From JAWLHU01 sp049324875 (lineage in GTDB: Bacteria; Bacillota; Sulfobacillia; Symbiobacteriales; Symbiobacteriaceae), in the NCBI GenBank assembly GCA_049324875.1, contig JBMONC010000063.1, forward strand, positions 12,211 to 76,210: a stretch of DNA of 64,000 bases, given 5' to 3'. Below the pieces are notes generated by a model. It was not told the DNA's origin. It was given only the letters and a program-made list of their open reading frames with translations, and did no database searches. How positions within the stretch are numbered: the first letter of the stretch is position 1; each line of letters opens with the position of its first letter. A program made the position numbers and the translations under genes. Positions 25,519 to 33,795 of this stretch are shown piece by piece.

Positions 25519-25905
25519 CTAGCGCTCCCGGGTGGCCGAGAAGTGGTAGATCACCTCGACCACCCCGCCCGCCGCCAGCCCGAAGGACTTGCCGTGCAGC
25601 TGGCACTCGTCCAGGGTGACCTCCTTGGCCACCTCGCCCTCCGCCGTGACGTGCTTGAGCGAGGCGAAGATCTGGAAGCTCTCCTTGGACTGGAGCAGCC
25701 GCTCCAGCTCGTCGCTGGCAGAGCGGATCCGGAGCGTCCCGGTGATCCGGGTCATGCCGTAGACCACCCCCACCCGCTCATCCGTCCCGATGGCGGCGAT
25801 CTCGGTCTGGGGCTTCACCGTCTGGTAGGTGATCTCCTGAAGCCCGGCCAGCGCCGTGCCGTTGACCAGCACGTTCGACCGGTTCGCCGAAAGAATCGTG
25901 GCCAC
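25519..25905 (-). CDS. Tail tube protein
   Basis: A 128-residue protein encoded immediately after the sheath gene. The beta-rich sequence (NVLVNGTALAGLQEITYQTV; VVYGMTRITGTLRI; VEVIYHFSATRER) fits the small myovirus tube family of XkdM type. The tube is the inner channel pushed through the target when the sheath contracts. It is unrelated in visible motifs to the gp19-like domains of the exported protein at 9432-10766. Confidence 0.85.
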   Translation of the reverse strand: MATILSANRSNVLVNGTALAGLQEITYQTVKPQTEIAAIGTDERVGVVYGMTRITGTLRIRSASDELERLLQSKESFQIFASLKHVTAEGEVAKEVTLDECQLHGKSFGLAAGGVVEVIYHFSATRER

Positions 25906-25923
25906 GCGACTGCCTCCTTCCGG

Positions 25924-27342
25924 TTAGAACGCCTGGACCTTGATGGTGGCGTAGATGTAGTCGATCGCCCGGACCGGCCGCACCGCTGTGTCGATCCGGA
26001 CCACCCCCGCCGCGAAGTCATCGGGGGTCGACTCCACCGAAACGGCGAAGGCCGGGGACTGCCCGTCGGTGCTGGGCACGATCGCCCCCTCCCGCTCCAT
26101 CCGGGTGAAGGCCTCGGTGATCCGCTGCTTCAGGGCGAGCCGGTGCGCCTCGGTGTTCAACAGCCCGATGAAGTCCTGGGCGATGTTCTGCACGTGCCGG
26201 ACCGCCCGGTCGGCCACCCGGGTGACGTTGATCTGCCCGGTGTCGGTGGTGATCCCCTTGACCACCGAGATCCCCTTGCGGGGCACCTCATCGACGGCGC
26301 AGACCCCGGCCTTGATCAGCGCCTCCAGCTGCGGGTCGGTGAAGTCGAAGGAGAGGCTGGAGACCCCCGGGAGGCTCTTGAAGGTGGGCGACTCGAAGTA
26401 GCGTTGCCCGGCGATCATGCCGATCACGGCGCCCATGTACCCGTGGGGGGCGACCAGGACAAACCGCTCGCTCACCAGCCGGGAGGCCATCCGGGTGGTG
26501 ACCTCCATGTTGGGCCGGCCGTCCTCGGTGGGGATGGTCTGGCCGAAGCCCATCCGGTTCCGGGCGATCCGCGACATGCGCTCGCAGTGGCTGATGATCT
26601 CGGCGCAGATCTGGGTGGCGTTGGCCTCGCCGTACCGGTGGCTGGCGGCCACCATGTCCACGTCCGGGAAGGTCTCCAGCCGGGCGAGCGCCGCCGCAAA
26701 GGCCTCGGGCATGGCGTCCTGCCCGCCGGTCAGCGGCTTGGGCAGGGCGTCGGGGTTGGTGTTGTCGGGCAGCACCTGCGCATCCGGTGCGGCAGCCGTC
26801 TTCAGCGTCGCCCGCACGAAGGAGGACTCGGCGCTGACGGCGGCCACGAAGTAGCGGGCGTGGTCCCGCCTGCTGGAGAGGTTCCGGATCGTCTCCACCG
26901 GCTGGTCCGTCCCCTTCCGGAAGACCTGGACCTCCACCGCCTCCTGACCGGCAGCGACGCCGGTCCGGGTGACCAGCCGGACCGAGAGGTCGTTGCCCCA
27001 GGCCCCGCCGGCCTTCGCCCGGAACTCCAGCTTCGCGGGGGAGCCGTTCACCTGCACGCTCTCCTCCACCGCGGCGGCGGTCATCAGGTCGGGCGGGATG
27101 TTGACCACCACCACCTGGTTCAACCCCGCCGCGAAGGCCTGCCGAACCTCTGGCAGTGACATGACCGAGGCCGGCCCATAGGTCTCCCGGAACTCCTGCA
27201 ACGACCCGAGGGCCTGGAGCGGCTTGGACGAGCGGTCCACCTCGGTGGGGCCGACAATCCCCAGCACCCCGGTCGCGCCCAGCGGTCTGGGCACCAGTTC
27301 ACGAATCACGCGGATCTCCACGCCCGGAATGATCAGACCCAT
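25924..27342 (-). CDS. Contractile tail sheath protein
   Basis: A 472-residue sheath subunit. The start is the ATG at 27342, which has AAAGGAG seven bases upstream; a GTG two codons earlier is less likely. Family features are PGVEIRVIRELVPRPLGATG at the N-terminus, GIVGPTEVDRSSKP, FGQTIPTEDGRP, and the C-terminal domain with GVCAVDEVPRKGISVVKGIT and IDTAVRPVRAIDYIYATIKV, which forms the handshake contact with the next subunit. It leads the fifteen-gene operon. Confidence 0.95.
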   Translation of the reverse strand: MGLIIPGVEIRVIRELVPRPLGATGVLGIVGPTEVDRSSKPLQALGSLQEFRETYGPASVMSLPEVRQAFAAGLNQVVVVNIPPDLMTAAAVEESVQVNGSPAKLEFRAKAGGAWGNDLSVRLVTRTGVAAGQEAVEVQVFRKGTDQPVETIRNLSSRRDHARYFVAAVSAESSFVRATLKTAAAPDAQVLPDNTNPDALPKPLTGGQDAMPEAFAAALARLETFPDVDMVAASHRYGEANATQICAEIISHCERMSRIARNRMGFGQTIPTEDGRPNMEVTTRMASRLVSERFVLVAPHGYMGAVIGMIAGQRYFESPTFKSLPGVSSLSFDFTDPQLEALIKAGVCAVDEVPRKGISVVKGITTDTGQINVTRVADRAVRHVQNIAQDFIGLLNTEAHRLALKQRITEAFTRMEREGAIVPSTDGQSPAFAVSVESTPDDFAAGVVRIDTAVRPVRAIDYIYATIKVQAF

Positions 27343-27420
27343 ACCCACACTCCTTTGCCCCCGAAATCATCCGCCACGCGGATAAGTAGTATGACTAAAA
27401 ATAATATTCGGTCTATTAAG

Positions 27421-27449
27421 AGCATAGGTGGAGCCCTGTACAGTGTCAA
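27421..27449 (-). promoter_or_regulatory. Promoter of the tail-like operon
   Basis: On the minus strand TTGACA (27449-27444) and TATGCT (27426-27421) are 17 bases apart. The spacer next to the -35 box contains the palindrome CTGTACAG (27436-27443). The leader to the sheath ATG is about 70 bases and AT-rich. Confidence 0.75.
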
Positions 27450-27529
27450 TACGCCCCACCCTTGTCCGGCAAAAGTTTAATGATTTAGTGGCGGACGTTA
27501 TCCGGGACGGATGGTCCGAGAAACGAGAA

Positions 27530-27549
27530 AGAGCCCCGGAAAGGGCTCT
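27530..27549 (-). terminator. Terminator of the homogentisate operon
   Basis: AGAGCCC and GGGCTCT pair over a short loop; on the minus strand a T-rich tail (TTTCTCGTTTCTCG) follows. It lies 25 bases past the flavin-reductase stop and just upstream of the tail-operon promoter region, which it would insulate. Confidence 0.85.
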
Positions 27550-27574
27550 GGATATAAAGACCGGACCAAACCCC

Positions 27575-28186
27575 CTACCCCGGGCGCTCCATCGTAAAGC
27601 GGTCGGTGCAGCGGACGTAGTCGTTGCCGGAGAGCCGGCCGATGGGCTGGAGCAGGTCGAGGTTGATCCGGCCGGCCTCGTAGATCTCGTCGGCTACGTG
27701 GATGCGCTGGACGGTGCCCAGCACCACCGCACCGGAGCCGGGGCGGTCGCCGCCTACCTCCACCACCTGGAGCAGGGTGCACTCGTAGCTGACCAGGCTC
27801 TCGGCCACCCTCGGCACCCGGACAAGGGCGGAACCGGCCGGGGTCAGGCCCGAGGCGGCGAACTCATCCACCTCGGGCGGGAAGGACTGGCTGGTGGCGT
27901 TCATCTGGGCGGCGAAGCGCTCGCTGACGATGTTGATCACGAACTCGCCGGTGGCCTCGATGTTGACCAGGGTGTCCTTCTTCCGGCCGTCGACGCCCCG
28001 GCGCATGGGGCTGAAGCAGAGGACCATCGGGTCGGCGCTGACGGCGGTGAAGAAGCTGAAGGGGGCCAGGTTGGGTACTCCCTCCGGGCTCACGGTGGAG
28101 ACCAGGGCGATGGGGCGGGGCACGATCGCCCCGATCATCAGCTTGTAGGCCTCCCGCCAGGGGAGGGTGGACGGGTCGATGATCAC
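27575..28186 (-). CDS. Flavin reductase-like FMN-binding protein
   Basis: A 203-residue split-barrel flavin-binding protein. It has MIGAIVPRPIALVSTVSPEG near the N-terminus, then NLAPFSFFTAVSADPMVLCF and FVINIVSERFAAQMNATS, typical of the flavin reductase-like family that includes homologues in aromatic catabolism operons. It probably binds FMN and reduces it with NAD(P)H, or has a related oxidoreductase role. It is the last gene of the homogentisate operon. Confidence 0.88.
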   Translation of the reverse strand: MIIDPSTLPWREAYKLMIGAIVPRPIALVSTVSPEGVPNLAPFSFFTAVSADPMVLCFSPMRRGVDGRKKDTLVNIEATGEFVINIVSERFAAQMNATSQSFPPEVDEFAASGLTPAGSALVRVPRVAESLVSYECTLLQVVEVGGDRPGSGAVVLGTVQRIHVADEIYEAGRINLDLLQPIGRLSGNDYVRCTDRFTMERPG

Positions 28187-28202
28187 GCTGCATACCTCCA
28201 GG

Positions 28203-29369
28203 CTACTGCCGCTTCTCCAGCCACGAGTACATGTAGTTCTCGTCCTCGGGAACCGGCACCTGCCGGGCCACCCGCAGGGGGTGGAAGGTGTCGATCATCA
28301 CCGCCAGCTCGTCGGTCCGGCTCTTGCCGATCGCCCCCTCCACCGCCCCCGGGTGCGGCCCGTGGGGGATGCCGGAGGGGTGCAGGGTGACGGAGCCCAC
28401 CTCGATCCCCCGGCGGCTCATGAAGTTACCCTCCACGTAGTAGAGTACCTCGTCGGAATCGACGTTGGAGTGGTTGTAGGGGACGGCGATCGCCTCGGGG
28501 TGGTAGTCGAAGAGGCGGGGCACGAAGGAGCAGACCACGAAGTCGGGGCCGGCGAAGGTCTGGTGGACCGGAGGTGGCTGGTGGATCGAGCCGGTGATCG
28601 GCTCGAAGTCGTGGATCGAGAGCGCCCAGGGGTAGAGGAAGCCGTCCCAGCCCACCACATCCAGCGGGTGGTGGTCGAAGCGGCAGGCGGTGATCCGCCC
28701 CTGCGCCCGGACCCGCACCTCGAACTCGCCCTGCTCGTCGAAGCTCTCCAGCTCCTCCGGCACCCGGATGTCCCGCTCGCAGTAGGGGCTGTGCTCCAGC
28801 AGCTGGCCGTACTCGTTCCGGTACCGCTTCGGCGGCTCGATGGCGCCCTGCGCCTCGAAGATCAGCACCCGGTGCGGGGTGTCGGGCTCGGGCAGCATCC
28901 GCCAGGTGGTCCCGATGGGGATCACCAGGTAATCCCCCGGCTGGTAGGGCAGGGAGCCGTAGATCGTCTGGAGCCGCCCCCGCCCCTCGTGGATGAAGAG
29001 CAGCTCATCCCCCTCGCCGTTCCGGTAGAAATAGTCCATGGGCTGGTTCGGCCGGGCGATGGAGATGGTGACGTTCTGGTTGCCCATCAGCAGGCGGCGC
29101 CCGGTCAGGATATCCCCCCCGGGCTCCAGTCCGCCGGTCCGGAAGTGTCGGTGGCGCAGCGCCCCCGGCTCCTCGTACTCCCGCACCACCGGGCCCAGGT
29201 CGGTGACCCGGCGGACCGCCGTGGGCGGGTGGATGTGGTAGAGGATCGACTGGATGCCCGAGAAGCCCCGGGTGCCCATCACCTGCTCCTTGTACAGCTG
29301 CCCGTCGGGGCGCCGGAACTGGGTGTGCCGCTTGTGCGGCACGCTCCCCCGTGAAACGTAAAACGGCAT
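28203..29369 (-). CDS. hmgA: Homogentisate 1,2-dioxygenase
   Basis: About 388 residues from the ATG at 29369, with GGGGAGAG upstream. It opens the ring of homogentisate to maleylacetoacetate using Fe(II) and oxygen. Family landmarks are VSRGSVPHKRHTQFR at the N-terminus, ELLFIHEGRGRLQTIYG, GDYLVIPIGTTWR, and the C-terminal metal region with PSGIPHGPHPGAVEG, whose His residues ligate iron. It is shorter than mammalian or Pseudomonas enzymes (about 440) and looks like the Gram-positive/actinobacterial form. Neighbours are hpd and a fumarylacetoacetase-family gene, so the operon degrades tyrosine. Confidence 0.9.
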   Translation of the reverse strand: MPFYVSRGSVPHKRHTQFRRPDGQLYKEQVMGTRGFSGIQSILYHIHPPTAVRRVTDLGPVVREYEEPGALRHRHFRTGGLEPGGDILTGRRLLMGNQNVTISIARPNQPMDYFYRNGEGDELLFIHEGRGRLQTIYGSLPYQPGDYLVIPIGTTWRMLPEPDTPHRVLIFEAQGAIEPPKRYRNEYGQLLEHSPYCERDIRVPEELESFDEQGEFEVRVRAQGRITACRFDHHPLDVVGWDGFLYPWALSIHDFEPITGSIHQPPPVHQTFAGPDFVVCSFVPRLFDYHPEAIAVPYNHSNVDSDEVLYYVEGNFMSRRGIEVGSVTLHPSGIPHGPHPGAVEGAIGKSRTDELAVMIDTFHPLRVARQVPVPEDENYMYSWLEKRQ

Positions 29370-29382
29370 GCTCTCTCCCCTT

Positions 29383-30300
29383 TCACCCGATCTGGTTTCG
29401 CAGGAGCCCCAGCCCCTCCACCTCCAGCTCCACCACATCGCCGGGCTCCAGCCAGCGGTGGGCCTCGGTCTCCAGCAGGCAGCCGGTCCCCACGGTGCCC
29501 GAGCCGATGATCTCGCCGGGGTAGAGGGTGCAGTCCTGACTGGCCCGCTCGATCAGCTGGGCAAAGGGGAAGTGCATCTCGGCCAGGTTCCCCCGGCTCA
29601 CCTCCTGCCCGTTGATCCGGGCGACCATGGTCAGGTCGAGCCGCCCGTCGGGCCGCCGCCGGTCGGCCAGCTCGTCGGGCGTCACCAGCCAGGGGCCGAA
29701 GGAGGTGGCGAAGTCCTTGCCCTTGGCGGGGCCGAGCCCCACCCGCATCTCCCGGGCCTGGATGTCCCGGGCCGACCAGTCGTTCATGATCATGTAGCCG
29801 GCGATGTAGGACTCCGCCTCCGCCGCCGGGATATCCCGCCCGGTGCGCCCGATCACCGCCGCCACCTCCAGCTCGAAGTCGAGCATGGCGGTCCGGCGGG
29901 GCTTGGGCACCACCTCCTCCGGCCCGTAGACGGCGTTGGGATTGCTGAAGTAGAAGACCGGGGCCTCGTACCAGGCCTCCAGCATGGGCAGGCCCCGCCG
30001 GGCCCGGGCGTTCCGCACGTGGGCCTCGAAGGCGTAGAAGTCCCGGATGGTCCGGGGCCGGGGGATGGGGGCCAGCAGCCGGAGCTCGGCCAGCGGGAAG
30101 GTGGCGACGGCGGGTCGCCACGGCCCGAGGGCGGCCCGCAGCTCGTCCAGGGGCTGACCAAGGAGCTCCTCCAGCGCGGCGCCGGGAACGGGGTAGAAGT
30201 CGAACCAGCGGGCCGCCTCGGCCGCCCCGATCAGGTGCTCTCCCTCGATCCACCCGGTGACCGTCCGCTCGCCGTCCACCAGCGCCGTGGCCAGCCGCAT
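29383..30300 (-). CDS. Fumarylacetoacetate hydrolase family protein
   Basis: About 305 residues; the ATG at 30300 overlaps the hpd stop (TGATG). The FAH fold is seen in the RTIRDFYAFEAHV N-terminal part, NPNAVYGPEEVV, FELEVAAVIGRTGRDIPAAE with the Glu metal ligands, and GEIIGSGTVGTGCLLE near the C-terminus. In this operon it should split fumarylacetoacetate to fumarate and acetoacetate, the last step of tyrosine breakdown. No maleylacetoacetate isomerase is present, so the enzyme may take the maleyl form or the isomerase lies elsewhere. Confidence 0.9.
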   Translation of the reverse strand: MRLATALVDGERTVTGWIEGEHLIGAAEAARWFDFYPVPGAALEELLGQPLDELRAALGPWRPAVATFPLAELRLLAPIPRPRTIRDFYAFEAHVRNARARRGLPMLEAWYEAPVFYFSNPNAVYGPEEVVPKPRRTAMLDFELEVAAVIGRTGRDIPAAEAESYIAGYMIMNDWSARDIQAREMRVGLGPAKGKDFATSFGPWLVTPDELADRRRPDGRLDLTMVARINGQEVSRGNLAEMHFPFAQLIERASQDCTLYPGEIIGSGTVGTGCLLETEAHRWLEPGDVVELEVEGLGLLRNQIG

Positions 30301-31388
30301 CACAGATTCCCCCTGAGCGCCTGCTCCCGCTCAATCGCCTCGAAGAGCGCCTTGAAGTTCCCCTTCCCGAAGCCCCGGCTGCCCTTCCGCTGGATGATCT
30401 CGTAGAAGAGCGTCGGGCGGTCGCCCACCGGCTTGCTGAAGACCTGGAGCAGGTAGCCCTCCTCATCCCGGTCCACCAGGATCTTCAGCCGCCGCAGCTC
30501 CTCCATCGGCTCGGGGATCTGCCCCACCCGCTCGCTCAGCACCTCGTAGTAGGAGTCCGGCGTGTTGAGGAACTCGACCCCGTTCTGCTGCAGGGCGTCC
30601 ACCGTGGCGAGGATGTCGCCGGTGATCAGGGCGATGTGCTGTACCCCCGGCCCCTGGTAGAAGTCCAGGTACTCCTGGATCTGCGACTTCTTCTTCCCCT
30701 CGGCGGGCTCGTTGATCGGGAACTTGATCTTGCCGTTGCCCCCCGCCATCACCTTGGACATGAGCGCCGAGTAGTCGGTGGAGATGTCCTTGTCGTCGAA
30801 GGTCTGGAACTGGCTGAAGCCCAGCACCTCCTCGTAGAACCGGACCCAGTCCAGCATTTTGCCCAGCTCCACGTTGCCCACCATGTGATCGATGGCCACC
30901 ACCCCAGTCGGCGTCGCCGGCGGCGCCGTGATGGGCTTGTAGCCCGGAGCGAAGACCCCCCGGTATTCCTTCCGCTCGATGAAGGAGTGGACGGTATCCC
31001 CATAGGTCTGAATCGTCGCCTTCTTGATCATCCCGTCGGCGTCGATCAGGTTGGTTGGCTCCATCACCACCTTGGCGCCCCGCTCCACCGCCTCCCCGAA
31101 CGCCTTCTCGCAGCTCTCCACCCGGAGGGCGATGTCCTTTACCCCGTCCCCATGGGTGCGGACGTGCTCGGCAATGGGACTGTCGGGCGAGAGCGCCCCG
31201 GTCACCACAAACCGGATCTCCCCCTGCTCGAGCATGTAGGAGGCCCGGTCCCGCACCCCTGTTTCCAGGCCGGCGTAGGCCTTCACGGTGAAGCCGAAGG
31301 CCGTCCGGTAGTAGTGCGCCGCCTGTTTGGCGTTCCCCACGTAGAACTCCACATAGTCGATGGCCTGGATCGGCAGAAAGTCGGTCAT
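30300..31388 (-). CDS. hpd: 4-hydroxyphenylpyruvate dioxygenase
   Basis: About 362 residues from the ATG at 31388 (MTDFLPIQAIDYVEFYVG). It converts 4-hydroxyphenylpyruvate to homogentisate. The two vicinal-oxygen-chelate halves are visible: IDHMVGNVELGKMLDWVRFY opens the second with its iron His, GPGVQHIALITGDI holds the next His, and LFYEIIQRKGSRGFGKGNF holds the Glu and the C-terminal gate. It is the first gene of the catabolic operon and lies divergent from hisC. Confidence 0.95.
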   Translation of the reverse strand: MTDFLPIQAIDYVEFYVGNAKQAAHYYRTAFGFTVKAYAGLETGVRDRASYMLEQGEIRFVVTGALSPDSPIAEHVRTHGDGVKDIALRVESCEKAFGEAVERGAKVVMEPTNLIDADGMIKKATIQTYGDTVHSFIERKEYRGVFAPGYKPITAPPATPTGVVAIDHMVGNVELGKMLDWVRFYEEVLGFSQFQTFDDKDISTDYSALMSKVMAGGNGKIKFPINEPAEGKKKSQIQEYLDFYQGPGVQHIALITGDILATVDALQQNGVEFLNTPDSYYEVLSERVGQIPEPMEELRRLKILVDRDEEGYLLQVFSKPVGDRPTLFYEIIQRKGSRGFGKGNFKALFEAIEREQALRGNL

Positions 31389-31461
31389 CCTTCCCCACAC
31401 TCCCCTGCTGTTTTTGGCCTGGATAGAGTCTAGTGCGGAATCCATCGGCATAGACCTGGCA

Positions 31462-31490
31462 TGGTCAGGCTCTCGCCACTATGTTATCAT
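31462..31490 (+). promoter_or_regulatory. Possible hisC promoter with palindrome
   Basis: TGGTCA (31462-31467) and TATCAT (31485-31490) have a 17-base spacer. The -10 box lies inside the palindrome GTTATCATAAC (31483-31493). In this divergent gap the palindrome could bind a regulator of hpd, hisC or both. Confidence 0.4.
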
Positions 31491-31551
31491 AACTTCTACG
31501 GATTGGAATCACTGGAATTGTTTCGGCTACCGATAGTTAGGAGGGACGAAG

Positions 31552-32637
31552 ATGTCGCTCTTCCCCGTCCGGCCTGAAGTGCTCCGCCTCTCGCCGTACA
31601 TCCCGGGAAAGCCGGTCTCGGAGGTGCAGCGGGAACTCGGGCTTACCGACGTGGTGAAGCTGGCCTCCAACGAGAATGCCCTGGGCCCCTCGCCCCTGGC
31701 GCAGCAGGCGCTGCGGGCGGCGGCAGCCCAGGCGCACATCTATCCGGAGCCCACCGCCCCCGCCCTGCGCCAGGCCCTGGCCGGCCTGACCGGCCTGCCG
31801 GCGGACTGGATTTACATCGGCAACGGCTCCGATGAGATCCTGCGGCTGCTGGCGGCCAGCTACCTCCGGGCGGGCGACCGAACGGTGGTGCCCGACTGCT
31901 CCTTCCCCAACTACCGGGCGGTCTCCCACCTCTTCGGGGCGGAGGTGATCACCGTTCCGCTGGCGGGGGAGACGATGGACCTGGAGGCGACCGCCCGGGC
32001 CGCTGCCGGGGCCCGGATCCTCTTCCTCTGCCGCCCCAACAACCCCACGGGGGCGGTCTTCAGCGAGGAGGCCTTCCGCCGCTTCATGGCGCAGGTCCCG
32101 CCCGAGACGCTGGTGCTGGTGGACCAGGCCTACCATGAGTACGACTCCTCCCCCTTCGACGGGCTGGGGCTGCTGGCGGCGTACCCGAACCTGATCCTGA
32201 CCCGGACCTTCTCCAAGGCCTACGGGCTGGCCGGGCTGCGGATCGGGTACGGGCTGGCCCGGCCGGAGATCTGGGCCCCGCTGCTGACGGTGCGGGAGCC
32301 CTTCTCGGTCAACGCCGCCGCCCAGGCGGCCGCCCTGGCCGCCCTGCAGGACGAGGCGCACCTGGCCGAGAGCCTGGCGGTGGCCCGGGAGGGGAAGCGG
32401 TTTCTGGCCGAGCGCTGCCAGGAGCTGGGACTGGGCGTCGTGCCCTCGGAGGCCAACTTCCTGCTGATCGACCTGGGCCGCCCCGCCCAGCCGGTCTTCG
32501 AGGCGCTGCTGCGGCGGGGGGTGATCGTCCGGCCCTGCGGCGGCTTCGGGCGGCCCCAGGCGATCCGGGTCACGGTGGGCCGCCCCTGGGAGAACCAGCG
32601 CTTCGCCGAGGCGCTGAGCCTCTCGCTGCGCCGGTAG
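31552..32637 (+). CDS. hisC: Histidinol-phosphate aminotransferase
   Basis: A 361-residue class II PLP aminotransferase starting 6 bases after GGAGGGA. It begins LSPYIPGKPVSEVQRELG, typical of HisC, has VKLASNENALGPSP, the CRPNNPTGAVFSEE loop, and the PLP-lysine motif RTFSKAYGLAGLRIGYG. It converts imidazole acetol phosphate to histidinol phosphate; HisC homologues may also transaminate aromatic amino acids. Lying divergent from hpd, it might supply 4-hydroxyphenylpyruvate from tyrosine, which is inference. No other his gene is nearby. Confidence 0.9.
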   Translation: MSLFPVRPEVLRLSPYIPGKPVSEVQRELGLTDVVKLASNENALGPSPLAQQALRAAAAQAHIYPEPTAPALRQALAGLTGLPADWIYIGNGSDEILRLLAASYLRAGDRTVVPDCSFPNYRAVSHLFGAEVITVPLAGETMDLEATARAAAGARILFLCRPNNPTGAVFSEEAFRRFMAQVPPETLVLVDQAYHEYDSSPFDGLGLLAAYPNLILTRTFSKAYGLAGLRIGYGLARPEIWAPLLTVREPFSVNAAAQAAALAALQDEAHLAESLAVAREGKRFLAERCQELGLGVVPSEANFLLIDLGRPAQPVFEALLRRGVIVRPCGGFGRPQAIRVTVGRPWENQRFAEALSLSLRR

Positions 32638-32652
32638 GGCGGGGCAAAGCAA

Positions 32653-32680
32653 GACCCGGCCAGGGGCTCCCTGGCCGGGT
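32653..32680. terminator. Terminator hairpin between converging genes
   Basis: ACCCGGCCAGG and CCTGGCCGGGT pair over a short loop midway between the hisC stop and the stop of the cysteine-synthase-like gene. It can serve both directions. Confidence 0.75.
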
Positions 32681-32691
32681 TCGGTGCGCTC

Positions 32692-33624
32692 TCAGCCCCG
32701 GAAGACGGGGGTGGAGAGGTACTTGAGGCCGGTGTCGCACTGGAGGGTGACCACCGTCTTCCCCGGGCCCAGCCGCTCCGCCAGCCGGATGGCGGCCACC
32801 ACGTTGCAGCCGGTGGAGACGCCGCCGAAGATCCCCTCCTCCCGGGCGAGACGGCGGGCCATCGCCCGGGCCTCCTCGGTGGAGACGGTGACAATCTCGT
32901 TCACCAGATCGGGCTCAAAGAGGGGGACGATGAAGCCCAGCCCCATCCCCTCGATGTAGTGGGCGCCCGACCTCCCCTGGGAGATGATGGGCGACTCAGC
33001 CGGCTCGATGCCGACGATCCGGATCTGCCGGTTGTGCCGCCAGAGCGCCTGGGTGGTGCCGTGGATCGAGTGGGCGGTGCCGATGGCGTGAACGAAGGCG
33101 TCCACCTGCCCCTCGGTCTGCTCCCAGATCTCCTCGCCCATGGCGTGGTAGCCCTCGTGGGCGTCGGCGTTGTTCAGCTGGTCGGTCCAGAAGTGGTTGG
33201 GCTGCCGGCTGAGGCGCCGGGCGGTCTCGATCATCTCCTGGATCAGGGCGGCGGTGATCCGCTGGTTGTCGCTGGGCACCAGGGTGAGCTGCGCCCCGAA
33301 GGCGGCCATGGAGTCCCGCTTCTCCTGGCTGAAGGCGTCGGAGGTGACCATGTGGGCCCGGAAGCCGAGGGTGGTGGCGACGAAGGAGAGGGAGGTGCCC
33401 ATGGAGCCCCCGGTGTACTCCACCACGGTGCCGCCGGCGGGCAGCCGCCCATCCGCGGCGGCCTTCCGGATCATCGCCAGCGCCCCCCGGTCCTTCATGC
33501 TGCCGGTCGGGTTCAGCCCCTCCAGCTTGATCAGGACCCGGGCGGCCCCCTCCGGTACGATGCGGCGCAGGGGGATCAGTGGGGTCTGGCCGATGGCCTC
33601 GATGGGGCTGCTCAACAGTCGCAC
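32692..33624 (-). CDS. Cysteine synthase family PLP enzyme
   Basis: A fold-type II PLP enzyme of about 310 residues. The lysine motif reads GLNPTGSMKDRGAL, with the PLP Lys in SMKDR, and the substrate loop is TGGSMGTSLSF, where typical CysK has TSGNTG. The glycine-rich phosphate loop is FGGVSTGCNV. The altered loop suggests a substrate different from O-acetylserine. A GTG at 33624 has AAAGG nine bases upstream; the ATG at 33633 sits directly against that site, so the GTG is preferred. The canonical cysK is at the other end of the window. Confidence 0.85.
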   Translation of the reverse strand: MRLLSSPIEAIGQTPLIPLRRIVPEGAARVLIKLEGLNPTGSMKDRGALAMIRKAAADGRLPAGGTVVEYTGGSMGTSLSFVATTLGFRAHMVTSDAFSQEKRDSMAAFGAQLTLVPSDNQRITAALIQEMIETARRLSRQPNHFWTDQLNNADAHEGYHAMGEEIWEQTEGQVDAFVHAIGTAHSIHGTTQALWRHNRQIRIVGIEPAESPIISQGRSGAHYIEGMGLGFIVPLFEPDLVNEIVTVSTEEARAMARRLAREEGIFGGVSTGCNVVAAIRLAERLGPGKTVVTLQCDTGLKYLSTPVFRG

Positions 33625-33795
33625 GGGTACCATCCTTTCTAAAGCTGCCTTGGGCGCTCCCGCCGGTTTGTCAGTCTCGCTCTCTCAAAGATTCTCGCCC
33701 TCCTCCTGCTCTCCTGTCGGGGCGCCGTCCTTCCCGGGCGTGCAGTGGTACGGCGGGACGAGATGGTCTATACTGGAGGGCAGAGGTGAAGTCCG

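Noticed and set aside
23830..27159. A 1109-codon open frame on the plus strand
   Set aside because: Antisense to the sheath, tube and chaperone-like genes, which are well supported.
11861..27342. Interpretation as a complete prophage
   Set aside because: No integrase, terminase, portal, capsid or lysis gene and no attachment-site repeats were seen at the borders; the neighbours are ordinary metabolic genes.
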